From contig JAGABO010000114.1 in assembly GCA_017614655.1 (NCBI GenBank), positions 1 to 6,018 of the forward strand: a stretch of 6,018 nucleotides of DNA. The letters are read 5' to 3'. The translations under genes and the position numbers were made by a program. Under the pieces are notes generated by a model that saw only the letters and a list, made by a program, of their open reading frames with translations, was not told the origin of the DNA and did no database searches. The stretch comes from Treponema sp. Its GTDB lineage: Bacteria; Spirochaetota; Spirochaetia; Treponematales; Treponemataceae. Below are positions 1 through 6,018 of this stretch, one piece after another (the first letter of the stretch is position 1; each line of letters begins with the position of its first letter).

Positions 1-1
1 A

Positions 2-1036
2 AAAACTTTGGCTGTAAAAGCTGCAGCTGATGCCGGAGATTATTCACTGTGCATCAGGGGAATGGATTTTGCAATAGAGAATGCAGCCGTACTTGATGAT
101 GATAAAGATACGGAAGAACTCCTGAATGAATGTATATTAAACGTAAATAAAAGTCAGGCAGCAGACGAAAACGAAATTTCTTCAAGACTGTGTACAATTT
201 TTAAAACCTATTCAAGCAGGGAAGTAAAAATAAACGTCCTTTCAAAGTTTTCGAAATTTCCTTCACCGGCAGCAGTTTCCATCGTTAACTCGTTTATATC
301 AGAATCAATACAGAAGGCAACTCCGGTAAATGATGCCGTACGTAATTCAATGACATTCCTTAAGGCAAACGGAAACAATACTTCTTTCCGGCTGCTTTTT
401 GTTGCAGACATAATTAATGTATGGCCCGAAGAAAAAAAGCTTCTGTCGGAAACCTGGGGCCCGCTTGCAAATAACTCCGGTACGGAAATTCTACAGCTTC
501 TTTCGGGTGCTTCAAATTCAGAAAAACTTTCAATACTCGAAGCCGTAAGAAAAAATCTCTATGTTTCAAAAAAAATTCGCGGAGAAGTTGCAGAAAATGC
601 ATTATCGCAGGCGATATATAATGTAGATGATTCTTCCCGAACTGTTATAGACCTGCAGCTTTCTGCATTACAGGCAATTGCAGATGCCCGCTGGACTCAG
701 GCAAGTGAACTTGTTACTTCTTATTTTTTAATTGCACGCAATGAATACGAGCAGGGCTGGATAAATGCAGAAGAATTTTCTTCCGTGATTTCTTCTTCCG
801 TAAAAGTTGCATCTTCTAAAACAGGCGAAGTTTTGTCGGGCTATCTGGACGCTCTTAACGGAAACATGGAAGCAAAAAATGTTCCGGAGAAAGCCGTTGT
901 GCTTTCCGTAATAAATGCATTGGGAGGTTTGGGCGACAAAACTGCTTTTGACAGCCTCCTTTATGTAACGTATCTGGATTATCCGGAGGAGGTAACAATA
1001 GCAGCGAGAAATGCCCTTGCAAAATTAAAGTGGTAA
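2..1036 (+). CDS. HEAT-like helical-repeat protein, 5' end missing
   Basis: The reading frame is open to the left edge and ends at TAA 1034-1036. The TTG at 8 is probably not the true start, because the frame continues upstream of it (Lys, Thr). About 344 codons are visible. The product is rich in Ala, Ser, Glu and Leu and reads as successive amphipathic helices. The last 45 or so residues (near VLSVINALGGLGDKTAFDSL, then a second helix ending ARNALAKLKW) resemble a HEAT-type repeat pair, with the usual Gly-Asp turn between helices. No catalytic motif and no membrane segment are visible in this part. Repeat proteins of this kind normally act as binding scaffolds. A signal peptide may lie upstream, out of view. 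Its stop overlaps the GTG of the next gene by 7 nt, which suggests cotranscription. The fold class is moderately supported. The function is unknown. Confidence 0.7.
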   Translation, partial: KTLAVKAAADAGDYSLCIRGMDFAIENAAVLDDDKDTEELLNECILNVNKSQAADENEISSRLCTIFKTYSSREVKINVLSKFSKFPSPAAVSIVNSFISESIQKATPVNDAVRNSMTFLKANGNNTSFRLLFVADIINVWPEEKKLLSETWGPLANNSGTEILQLLSGASNSEKLSILEAVRKNLYVSKKIRGEVAENALSQAIYNVDDSSRTVIDLQLSALQAIADARWTQASELVTSYFLIARNEYEQGWINAEEFSSVISSSVKVASSKTGEVLSGYLDALNGNMEAKNVPEKAVVLSVINALGGLGDKTAFDSLLYVTYLDYPEEVTIAARNALAKLKW

Positions 1037-2295
1037 AATTTATTCAGCTGCTGAAAAATCCTTTTGTACCGGCGGCGCTTGTTCTTAGTGCCGTCTTTTA
1101 TTCAGGTCTTGTAAAACCTTCAGAAAATAAAAAGTTCCGTTCCCTTATTCCAGAAAACAGAATTTCCTTTCTTCGTGCAAAAATAACATCAAATCCTTCT
1201 CCATGTTTTTCCAGAAAATTCTATCAGTTTTCTGCGGAGCCTTATGTTACAGGAAGTTCAGAAAAATTTATTTCAAGTGCAGATGGAACTGTAAAAATCC
1301 TTATAGACAGAAAAGAAGCAGAAGCCCTGTATCCGGGTAAACTGTTTTCTTATTCGTCGGGAAAAGGTCTGCTTCTTGAAAAAGGTCTTAAAGTCAGGCT
1401 TGAAGGAAAGTTTACAAACGAAAACAGTTTCTTTATGGCTGAACAGATATCTGAAGAAAAAGCAGATTCTTCATTCTCGGGTAGAATAAACCGCATGAGG
1501 GGAAACTGCAGGTTAATATTTAAAAGACTCATGTATTCCTGGGGAAAAGCAGGTGCTCTTGTTCTTTCGTTAATTTCCGGTTCGCGCGAATATCTGGAAG
1601 AAGGAATTGAAGAAGATTTTAAAAATGCAGGTCTTTCTCATGTACTTGCTTTAAGCGGAATGCACCTTTCTTTTTTTGCCCTGCTTTCGGGGACAGCAGG
1701 CATTACGATTCTCGGAAAAAAAGCATCATTTTACTTTAAGCTTTCCGGCATTATTTTTTTTGTATGGTTTGCAGGACTTTCTCCTTCGCTCTACAGGGCT
1801 TTATTATGTTCGCTTCTTTCTCTTTTTCTTGGAAAGATATGTTCAAGTCCGCCTGATTTTACGGAAATTCTTTGTGCTTCATTTGTAATCCATTCAGCTA
1901 CAAAACCAGAAGACCTTTTTTCTCCTGCATTCATGCTTTCATATTCAGCACTTCTGGGAATAATGATTTTTGGAGATGCTGCCGGAAAAAAACTGTCTGT
2001 ATTTCTTCCTCAAAAGGCAGCTTCTGCATTGGGAAGCTCTTTTGGAGCACAGACAGCTTCGTCCGGAATAACCGCACGCCTGTTCGGTTCTGTAACTCCA
2101 GCAGGAGTTCTTTCGGGAACAGTTATATCGCCCCTGATAAGTTTTTTTCTTTTCTTATCCACAGCCGCAACAGTTTTATGTCTTATCTTTCCGTCTTTAT
2201 CCGGTTTATCAGGTTCTGTTCTTAACATCCTTTATTCTGTAATTGTCGTTATCGTAAGGATTTTTGCACTTGTACCGTCCGTGCATTTTCCTTAA
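1030..2295 (+). CDS. Short ComEC/Rec2-family membrane protein without the metallo-beta-lactamase domain
   Basis: This is a 421-residue polytopic inner-membrane protein of the ComEC/Rec2 family, whose full-length members form the channel for single-stranded DNA in natural transformation. Residues 11-27 form a hydrophobic N-terminal segment. Residues about 40-140 are a soluble beta-rich stretch in the place of the family's OB-like (DUF4131) region. Residues about 170-415 match the Competence domain. Its landmarks are GLSHVLALSGMHLS at 201-214, GLSPSLYRA at 249-257, FSPAFMLSYSALLGI at 297-311, and a final group of membrane helices ending VIVVIVRIFALVP. The C-terminal metallo-beta-lactamase domain of typical 700-800-residue ComEC is absent: the protein stops just after the last helices and ksgA follows 18 nt later. 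The GTG start overlaps the previous stop by 7 nt and lacks a close Shine-Dalgarno sequence, so translation may be coupled. Family assignment is strong. A role in DNA uptake is not established. Confidence 0.85.
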   Translation: MVKFIQLLKNPFVPAALVLSAVFYSGLVKPSENKKFRSLIPENRISFLRAKITSNPSPCFSRKFYQFSAEPYVTGSSEKFISSADGTVKILIDRKEAEALYPGKLFSYSSGKGLLLEKGLKVRLEGKFTNENSFFMAEQISEEKADSSFSGRINRMRGNCRLIFKRLMYSWGKAGALVLSLISGSREYLEEGIEEDFKNAGLSHVLALSGMHLSFFALLSGTAGITILGKKASFYFKLSGIIFFVWFAGLSPSLYRALLCSLLSLFLGKICSSPPDFTEILCASFVIHSATKPEDLFSPAFMLSYSALLGIMIFGDAAGKKLSVFLPQKAASALGSSFGAQTASSGITARLFGSVTPAGVLSGTVISPLISFFLFLSTAATVLCLIFPSLSGLSGSVLNILYSVIVVIVRIFALVPSVHFP

Positions 2296-2298
2296 AAT

Positions 2299-2309
2299 AG
2301 GGAAGGAAG
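2299..2309 (+). promoter_or_regulatory. Ribosome binding site of rsmA
   Basis: The purine-rich stretch AGGGAAGGAAG lies in the only real gap of the window, between the comEC-like stop and ATG 2314. Its AAGGA core (2303-2307) is 6 nt from the ATG. This supports the start at 2314 over the in-frame ATGs further in. Confidence 0.7.
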
Positions 2310-2313
2310 TAAA

Positions 2314-3195
2314 ATGAATCATTTTGACTATAATTCACCTGTAAACATAAAAAGCTTTCTCGAAGAAAATTCAATGGCAATGCAGAAAAAATTCGGACAG
2401 AATTTTCTTATAAACGAAGCTGCAAGAAAAAGAATTGCCTCATGTCTTCCGCTCGAAAAAGGAAGCCTTGTCTGGGAAGTAGGGCCGGGACTCGGCTGTA
2501 TGACGGAACTCTTCCTTGAAGCAGGAGCCTGTGTCCGTGTTTTTGAAATTGACAAAGGATTTATAAAAAGCCTTAAAAAAATTTTTGCACAGGAAATAGA
2601 AAACGGTTCCCTGGTGATTTCTGAAGGTGATGTTCTTAAAAACTGGAAAAAAGAATACGCTCTTCTTTCTGAAGATCAGAAGAAAAACATTTTTCTTGCA
2701 GGAAACCTTCCTTACAATATTGCGGCAACCTTTATTGCTTCAACAATCGAAGAAAACATCGCCTTTAAAAAATGCGTATTTACGGTTCAGAAAGAAGTTG
2801 CAGAACGAATGTGTGCAAAACCTTCCGACAAAAATTATTCAGCATTTTCTGTCCTATGTTCAAGACTTTATGACGTAAAAACTGAATTCGAAATCGGACC
2901 TGCTAACTTCTGGCCAAGACCGAATGTTTCCTCAAAAACTTCGGTACTTCAGAAAATTGAAAATCCACCTGAATGCGAACCTAAGCTCTTTGTAAAACTC
3001 GTTCATGCTCTTTTTTCCAGCAGAAGAAAAACAATCTTAAACAACATAAAGGGACTTCTTCCGCCGGATACTGATGCAAAAGCATTCCTTACGGAAGCAG
3101 GCACGGAGCCTTCTTTAAGGGCAGAAAATCTTAGTGCAGAAGATTTTGCAAGTTTAAGCATGGCACTCTCTAAAATTATAAAAAATGCAGGATAA
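2314..3195 (+). CDS. rsmA: 16S rRNA (adenine1518/1519-N6)-dimethyltransferase RsmA (KsgA)
   Basis: This enzyme uses S-adenosylmethionine to dimethylate two adjacent adenosines in the 3'-terminal hairpin of 16S rRNA, late in small-subunit assembly. The 293-residue length is normal for the family. Visible landmarks are KKFGQNFL at 25-32, the SAM-binding motif I VWEVGPGLG at 53-61, the acidic ribose-binding FEID at 77-80, GDVL at 105-108, the catalytic motif IV GNLPYNI at 130-136, QKEVAERM at 159-166, FWPRPNVSS at 199-207, and the C-terminal FSSRRKT at 234-240. All key motifs look intact, so the enzyme should be active. In the family, loss of activity gives kasugamycin resistance. The ATG at 2314 has a good ribosome binding site. 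The 20 or so residues before KKFGQNFL are a normal leader for this family. The stop is 4 nt before the preferred start of the YggS-family gene. Confidence 0.97.
   Translation: MNHFDYNSPVNIKSFLEENSMAMQKKFGQNFLINEAARKRIASCLPLEKGSLVWEVGPGLGCMTELFLEAGACVRVFEIDKGFIKSLKKIFAQEIENGSLVISEGDVLKNWKKEYALLSEDQKKNIFLAGNLPYNIAATFIASTIEENIAFKKCVFTVQKEVAERMCAKPSDKNYSAFSVLCSRLYDVKTEFEIGPANFWPRPNVSSKTSVLQKIENPPECEPKLFVKLVHALFSSRRKTILNNIKGLLPPDTDAKAFLTEAGTEPSLRAENLSAEDFASLSMALSKIIKNAG
3189..3192 (+). promoter_or_regulatory. Ribosome binding site that decides the YggS-family start
   Basis: AGGA inside the last codons of rsmA lies 7 nt upstream of ATG 3200. The alternative ATG at 3185 has only an A/T-rich stretch upstream and no Shine-Dalgarno match, so 3200 is the better start. 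Confidence 0.6.
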
Positions 3196-3199
3196 AAAT

Positions 3200-3919
3200 A
3201 TGGAAGCAGATAAAATAGCAGAAAATCTTAAAAAGATTAAAGAAGATATTTATGAATCAGAAATAAAAGCCGGACGCGAAAAAGGCAGCGTAAAGCTTTG
3301 TGCCGTTTCCAAGTTTCATCCGGAAGAAAGCGTACGTTTTGCAATGAATGCAGGACAGTTTCTCTTTGGAGAAAACCGTGTTCAGGAAGCGTATGCAAAA
3401 TTTACTTCGATAAATGAAACCGCAGATGTAAAACCGGAACTTCACATAATCGGAAGCCTTCAGACAAACAAAGTAAAGAAAGCTGTAGAAATTGCATCCT
3501 GCATTCAGTCTGTAGACAGAATTTCGCTTGCAGAAGAGATTCAGAAGCAGTGCGAAAAGCTTTCAAAAAAAATAAATGTATTTCTGGAAATACACACGGG
3601 TGAAGAATCAAAAAGCGGGTTTGCTTCGGAAGACGAAGTTATGAAAACAGCAGAAATGTTTGCATCCGGCAAATTTCCTCTTTTAACACTTTCCGGCCTT
3701 ATGACAATGGCTCCTTTTACAAATGATGAAAGGGCAGTGCGTTCTTCTTTTGTTACGTTACGAAATCTACGCGAAAAACTTAACGTCAGGTTTCCGTCTC
3801 TTTCTGTTACAGAACTGAGCATGGGAATGAGCGGAGACTTTAAGCTTGCAGTCGAAGAAGGAAGTACAATGGTACGCATCGGAACTGCAATTTTTGGAGA
3901 AAGGGATTATAATGCATAA
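3200..3919 (+). CDS. YggS/PROSC-family PLP-binding protein (PLP homeostasis)
   Basis: This is a 239-residue protein of the YggS/YlmE/PLPBP family. These proteins are fold-type III single-domain barrels that bind pyridoxal 5'-phosphate and help control PLP and amino-acid pools without a known enzymatic reaction. Numbered from ATG 3200, the PLP lysine is Lys38 in LCAVSKFHP. Other family landmarks are FGENRVQE at 56-63, LHIIGSLQTNK at 81-91, SGLMTMAP, LSMGMSGDF at 206-214 and the phosphate-binding GSTMVRIGTAIFG at 221-233. All conserved elements are present and the length is typical. I prefer ATG 3200 to ATG 3185 because AGGA sits 7 nt before it and the family usually has a short N-terminal helix before the barrel. 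The upstream ATG would add five residues (MQDKN) and overlap rsmA by 11 nt. The 3' end overlaps the next gene by 8 nt. Confidence 0.93.
   Translation: MEADKIAENLKKIKEDIYESEIKAGREKGSVKLCAVSKFHPEESVRFAMNAGQFLFGENRVQEAYAKFTSINETADVKPELHIIGSLQTNKVKKAVEIASCIQSVDRISLAEEIQKQCEKLSKKINVFLEIHTGEESKSGFASEDEVMKTAEMFASGKFPLLTLSGLMTMAPFTNDERAVRSSFVTLRNLREKLNVRFPSLSVTELSMGMSGDFKLAVEEGSTMVRIGTAIFGERDYNA
3902..3905 (+). promoter_or_regulatory. Ribosome binding site of the small membrane protein gene
   Basis: AGGG at 3902-3905 is 6 nt from ATG 3912, and GGAG at 3896-3899 adds a second purine block. This supports a start at 3912, where a signal-peptide-like sequence begins, rather than the upstream in-frame ATG at 3846, which lies within the YggS-family coding region. 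Confidence 0.55.
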
Positions 3920-4424
3920 AATTCATAAATTTATTTTTTCGGTTCTATTTCTTATTTTTGCTGTAAAACTTCCTCTTTCTGCCGCTGAATCAACTGCTGC
4001 CGAGCCTTATACAGAAGATGAATTTCCACGATGGGCTTATGATGTAAGAAGAACAGAAATAATCACTTTCGGTTCACTTCCGTTTGTTACGATAGGTGTT
4101 ACCCTATGTTACGGAACCTACCTTTACATGAACGGAACATTGAATTCGTTTCCAAATCCACTGGACAAAAGTTCAGATTCTTTTTCGACCGACCAGCAGC
4201 TAAAAATACTTGGAATGTCACTGGGTGCAAGCTGTGCACTTGGAGCTGCAGACCTTATAGTTTCGCTTATAAAACATCAGAAGCAGAAAAACAAAATAAG
4301 GCGTATGGAAGAAAATACAAAAAAAATTCAGATTGATCCGTATTATTTTACGCCTCTTTATGAACTCGAAGAAGAAACTGTACCGGAAGAAAATCCTGCG
4401 GTAAATGAAGACGGAATCGAATAA
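3912..4424 (+). CDS. Unrecognised small membrane or exported protein
   Basis: I do not recognise this 170-residue protein with confidence. It starts with a basic tip (MHKIHK) and a hydrophobic core to about residue 23, followed by LPLSAAES, which could be a signal-peptidase I site near residues 23-25. No lipobox cysteine is present. Two further hydrophobic stretches follow, at about 50-73 and 98-120. They are separated by a polar loop rich in Ser, Asp and Asn. The tail is first strongly basic (KHQKQKNKIRR, 121-131) and then acidic and proline-containing to the end. The segment FPRWAYDVRRTEIITFGSLPF at 38-58 looks like a conserved family signature, and my impression is that similar segments occur in other spirochaetal proteins, but this is recollection only. 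The gene overlaps the YggS-family stop by 8 nt and the rluD start by 1 nt (TAATG), so it is embedded in the operon. A cell-envelope location is inferred. Confidence 0.75.
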   Translation: MHKIHKFIFSVLFLIFAVKLPLSAAESTAAEPYTEDEFPRWAYDVRRTEIITFGSLPFVTIGVTLCYGTYLYMNGTLNSFPNPLDKSSDSFSTDQQLKILGMSLGASCALGAADLIVSLIKHQKQKNKIRRMEENTKKIQIDPYYFTPLYELEEETVPEENPAVNEDGIE

Positions 4425-5398
4425 TGCCGTTTTTTTCTGTTTGTGTGCCTCCGTCTTATAAAGAGGTTCTGCGTCTGGATAAATATATTGCCTCTCTTCC
4501 GATAGACATGAACCGGTCAAAACTAAAAAGCGGTGCGACAGAAATTCTTGTTAACGGAAAAAAACAGAAACTTTCATTCAAGATAAAAGGCGGAGACAAA
4601 ATAGACATCCAGTGGGAAGAAAAAGTTCCGGAATTTATTGAACCGGAAAACATTCCCCTTGATATTCTTTACGAAGATGATGATGTCTGCGTAATAAATA
4701 AACCTCAGGGAATGGTAACTCATCCGGCCTGCGGAAACTGGAACGGAACTCTTGTTAATGCGCTGCTTTACCATCTTAAAAAAGAAAGCATTCCGCTTAC
4801 CGAAGATTCACCGCTGGAAGAAAGAAGACCGGGAATCGTACACAGGCTGGATAAGGATACCTCGGGAATTATCATAACGGCAAAAAACAGAAAAGAAAAA
4901 GAATTTCTTTCGGCACAGTTTTCAAGTCACAGAAACATTACAAAAGATTACATTGCAGTCTGCTTCGGCCGTCCCCACAAAAAAAGCGGAATCATACGGA
5001 CAAAAATCATAAGGGACCCTCGCGACAGAAAAAGGTTCAAGGCTGTGGATCAAACTTATCCTGACGGAAAACTTGCAGTAAGTACGTACAGATGCGTTTC
5101 CTGCTACGGTGAATATTCCCTGATGAAAATCCGCATTTATACGGGAAGGACCCATCAGATAAGGGTTCACATGAAATACATTAACTGTCCGATTTTAGGT
5201 GACCCGATTTATTTTAAGGAAGACAAAAAATTTCCCTCTGCAACCCTTATGCTTCATGCACGCCATATTGCACTTCCCGTTAACGAGGACGGTAAAAAAC
5301 TGGATATTAAAACGCCGCTTCCCGAACGCTTTAAGAAAATTATGAAAATCTTAAAACGGGACTTTAAAAAATCAATTCTTCCGGAAGAAAAGGATTAG
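4424..5398 (+). CDS. RluD-type 23S rRNA pseudouridine synthase with S4 domain
   Basis: This is a complete 324-residue pseudouridine synthase of the RluA/RluD family, which isomerises specific uridines in structured RNA. RluD itself acts on helix 69 of 23S rRNA. An S4 RNA-binding domain occupies about residues 15-70 (LRLDKYIASL, then EILVNGKKQKLSFKIKGGDKI). The catalytic domain follows from about residue 78, beginning DILYEDDDVCVINKPQGMVTHP. The active-site motif HRLDKDTSG is at 140-148, with Asp143 as the expected catalytic aspartate. TGRTHQIRVHM at 240-250 and the ILGDPIY that follows are also typical. The length and S4 domain fit RluD/RluC-type enzymes best, but the exact target uridines cannot be read from the sequence. 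The ATG shares one base with the preceding TAA (TAATG). Only a weak CGGA lies 8 nt upstream, so initiation probably depends on coupling. Confidence 0.93.
   Translation: MPFFSVCVPPSYKEVLRLDKYIASLPIDMNRSKLKSGATEILVNGKKQKLSFKIKGGDKIDIQWEEKVPEFIEPENIPLDILYEDDDVCVINKPQGMVTHPACGNWNGTLVNALLYHLKKESIPLTEDSPLEERRPGIVHRLDKDTSGIIITAKNRKEKEFLSAQFSSHRNITKDYIAVCFGRPHKKSGIIRTKIIRDPRDRKRFKAVDQTYPDGKLAVSTYRCVSCYGEYSLMKIRIYTGRTHQIRVHMKYINCPILGDPIYFKEDKKFPSATLMLHARHIALPVNEDGKKLDIKTPLPERFKKIMKILKRDFKKSILPEEKD
5390..5394 (+). promoter_or_regulatory. Ribosome binding site for the TTG-started RluA-type gene
   Basis: AAGGA at the end of the RluD-type gene sits 7 nt before TTG 5402. The spacing is ideal, no ATG or GTG with comparable support lies near the start of this reading frame, and the residues that follow fit the start of the catalytic fold. 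Confidence 0.6.
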
Positions 5399-5401
5399 AA
5401 A

Positions 5402-6018
5402 TTGGAAAACAAAACAATCCGGGTAATTCAGAGTCCTTCAGAAAATAATCCTTTTCTCGTGTTCAGTAAGCCAAAAGGTCTTCCCAGTGCACCTTTAGAA
5501 GAGGGCGGTGAAAGTGCACTTACACAGGCCGTAAAGCTTTTTCCGGAAATAAAAAATGTAAACGGATTAAAAAAAGTTGAAGGGGGCCTTGTTCATAGAA
5601 TTGATACAGAAACGGAAGGACTTCTTCTTGCAGCGGTAACACAGGATGCATTTGATTTTCTTATAAACGAACAGAAAAACGGAAGGTTCATAAAAGAATA
5701 TGAAGCCGTATGCAGAAAATCAGCACAGTTTCCGGAAGGATTTGATTCCTTAAAAAAAGAAACGCTTCTGCACATAGAAAACACCATCGAAGAAATTAAT
5801 TCGGTTTCTTTTTCCGTAACTTCAGGCTTTCGATCATGGGGAAAGGGTGCAAAAGAAGTTCGGCCTGTTTTTGAATGGTCTAACACGGCTTCCCAAAAAA
5901 AAAGTTCGGCGAGGGGTTATACAACAGACATAACGCTACAAAAAGAGGGCAGTATTTACAAAGCTTTCTGCAGGATAAATAAAGGTTTTCGCCATCAGGT
6001 AAGGGCACATCTTTGCGC
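5402..6018 (+). CDS. Second RluA-family pseudouridine synthase, 3' end missing
   Basis: This frame is open to the right edge, with 205 complete codons visible. It starts at TTG 5402, 3 nt after the RluD-type stop and with AAGGA in good position. There is no S4 domain: the catalytic fold begins at once with PFLVFSKPKGLPSAP (17-31). The active-site motif is VHRIDTETEGLLLAA at 64-78, with Asp68 as the expected catalytic aspartate. The usual HRLDxxTSG appears here as HRIDTETEG. The later RNA-contact motif appears as GFRHQVRAHLC at 195-205, against GRTHQIRVH in the neighbouring enzyme. The protein belongs to the RluA superfamily but is divergent, and its RNA target cannot be told. The region at about 105-175, between the two motifs, is longer and more charged than I would expect. 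A run of nine A (5895-5903) falls within it. The C-terminus lies outside the window. Confidence 0.85.
   Translation, partial: MENKTIRVIQSPSENNPFLVFSKPKGLPSAPLEEGGESALTQAVKLFPEIKNVNGLKKVEGGLVHRIDTETEGLLLAAVTQDAFDFLINEQKNGRFIKEYEAVCRKSAQFPEGFDSLKKETLLHIENTIEEINSVSFSVTSGFRSWGKGAKEVRPVFEWSNTASQKKSSARGYTTDITLQKEGSIYKAFCRINKGFRHQVRAHLC
5895..5903 (+). repeat. Homopolymeric A9 tract within the RluA-type gene
   Basis: Nine consecutive A residues, read as the end of CAA followed by AAA, AAA and the A of AGT, form the longest mononucleotide run I found in the window. Several A7 and A8 runs occur in the other genes, so this may only reflect lysine-rich, AT-leaning coding sequence. Length change here would shift the frame before the second RNA-contact motif. 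Confidence 0.6.

Noticed and set aside
1872..2225. 117-residue open frame on the + strand in another frame of the comEC-like gene
   Set aside because: It has an odd composition rich in Phe, Ser, Arg and Cys with no motif, while the comEC frame carries clear family motifs across the same bases.
2293..2316. Possible terminator or promoter between the comEC-like gene and rsmA
   Set aside because: The gap is only 18 nt, is filled by the ribosome binding site, and shows no hairpin followed by a T-run.
3541..3879. 112-residue open frame on the - strand
   Set aside because: It lies wholly within the YggS-family gene, whose motifs are intact, and shows no domain-like sequence. It is an antisense shadow.
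3846..3911. Extended N-terminus for the small membrane protein, starting at ATG 3846
   Set aside because: The extra 22 residues would lie entirely within the conserved C-terminus of the YggS-family gene, and the signal-peptide-like sequence and ribosome binding site point to ATG 3912.
3908..3913. TATAAT resembling a -10 promoter box
   Set aside because: It overlaps the ATG at 3912, so transcription would start inside the coding region, and no reasonable -35 element lies about 17 bp upstream.
5593..5886. 97-residue open frame on the - strand near the right end
   Set aside because: It is antisense to the second pseudouridine synthase, whose + strand frame has a recognisable active site and a good ribosome binding site.

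Overview
The window looks like a bacterial chromosome segment, most likely from a spirochaete of the Treponema type. This rests on the protein sequences, the AT-leaning base composition with many A/T-ending codons, the short ComEC-like protein, and the grouping of ksgA, a YggS-family gene and RluA-family genes with a small unrecognised membrane protein. The genus is inferred from general knowledge and no search was run.

All seven genes are on the + strand and packed like a single operon. In order they are: (1) the 3' part of a helical-repeat (HEAT-like) protein gene, cut by the left edge; (2) a short ComEC/Rec2-family membrane protein starting at GTG 1030, with the OB-like and Competence regions but no metallo-beta-lactamase domain; (3) rsmA/ksgA, the 16S rRNA dimethyladenosine transferase; (4) a YggS-family PLP-binding protein, best started at ATG 3200; (5) a small unrecognised secreted or membrane protein starting at ATG 3912; (6) an RluD-type 23S rRNA pseudouridine synthase with an S4 domain; (7) a second RluA-family pseudouridine synthase starting at TTG 5402 and cut by the right edge.

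Junctions run from an 8-nt overlap to an 18-nt gap, so there is no intergenic stretch of any size. I see no promoter, terminator, RNA gene, mobile element, CRISPR array or long repeat. Cotranscription and translational coupling are therefore the simplest reading, with the promoter to the left of the window.

Functionally, three of the seven genes modify ribosomal or other structural RNA (RsmA, RluD and the second RluA-type enzyme). One maintains PLP homeostasis, one is related to DNA-uptake channels, and two are of unknown role. This is mainly a housekeeping region. I did not find a convincing new biological system. The points most worth checking are the ComEC lacking its nuclease-like domain, the unrecognised two-helix membrane protein, and the back-to-back pseudouridine synthase paralogs.
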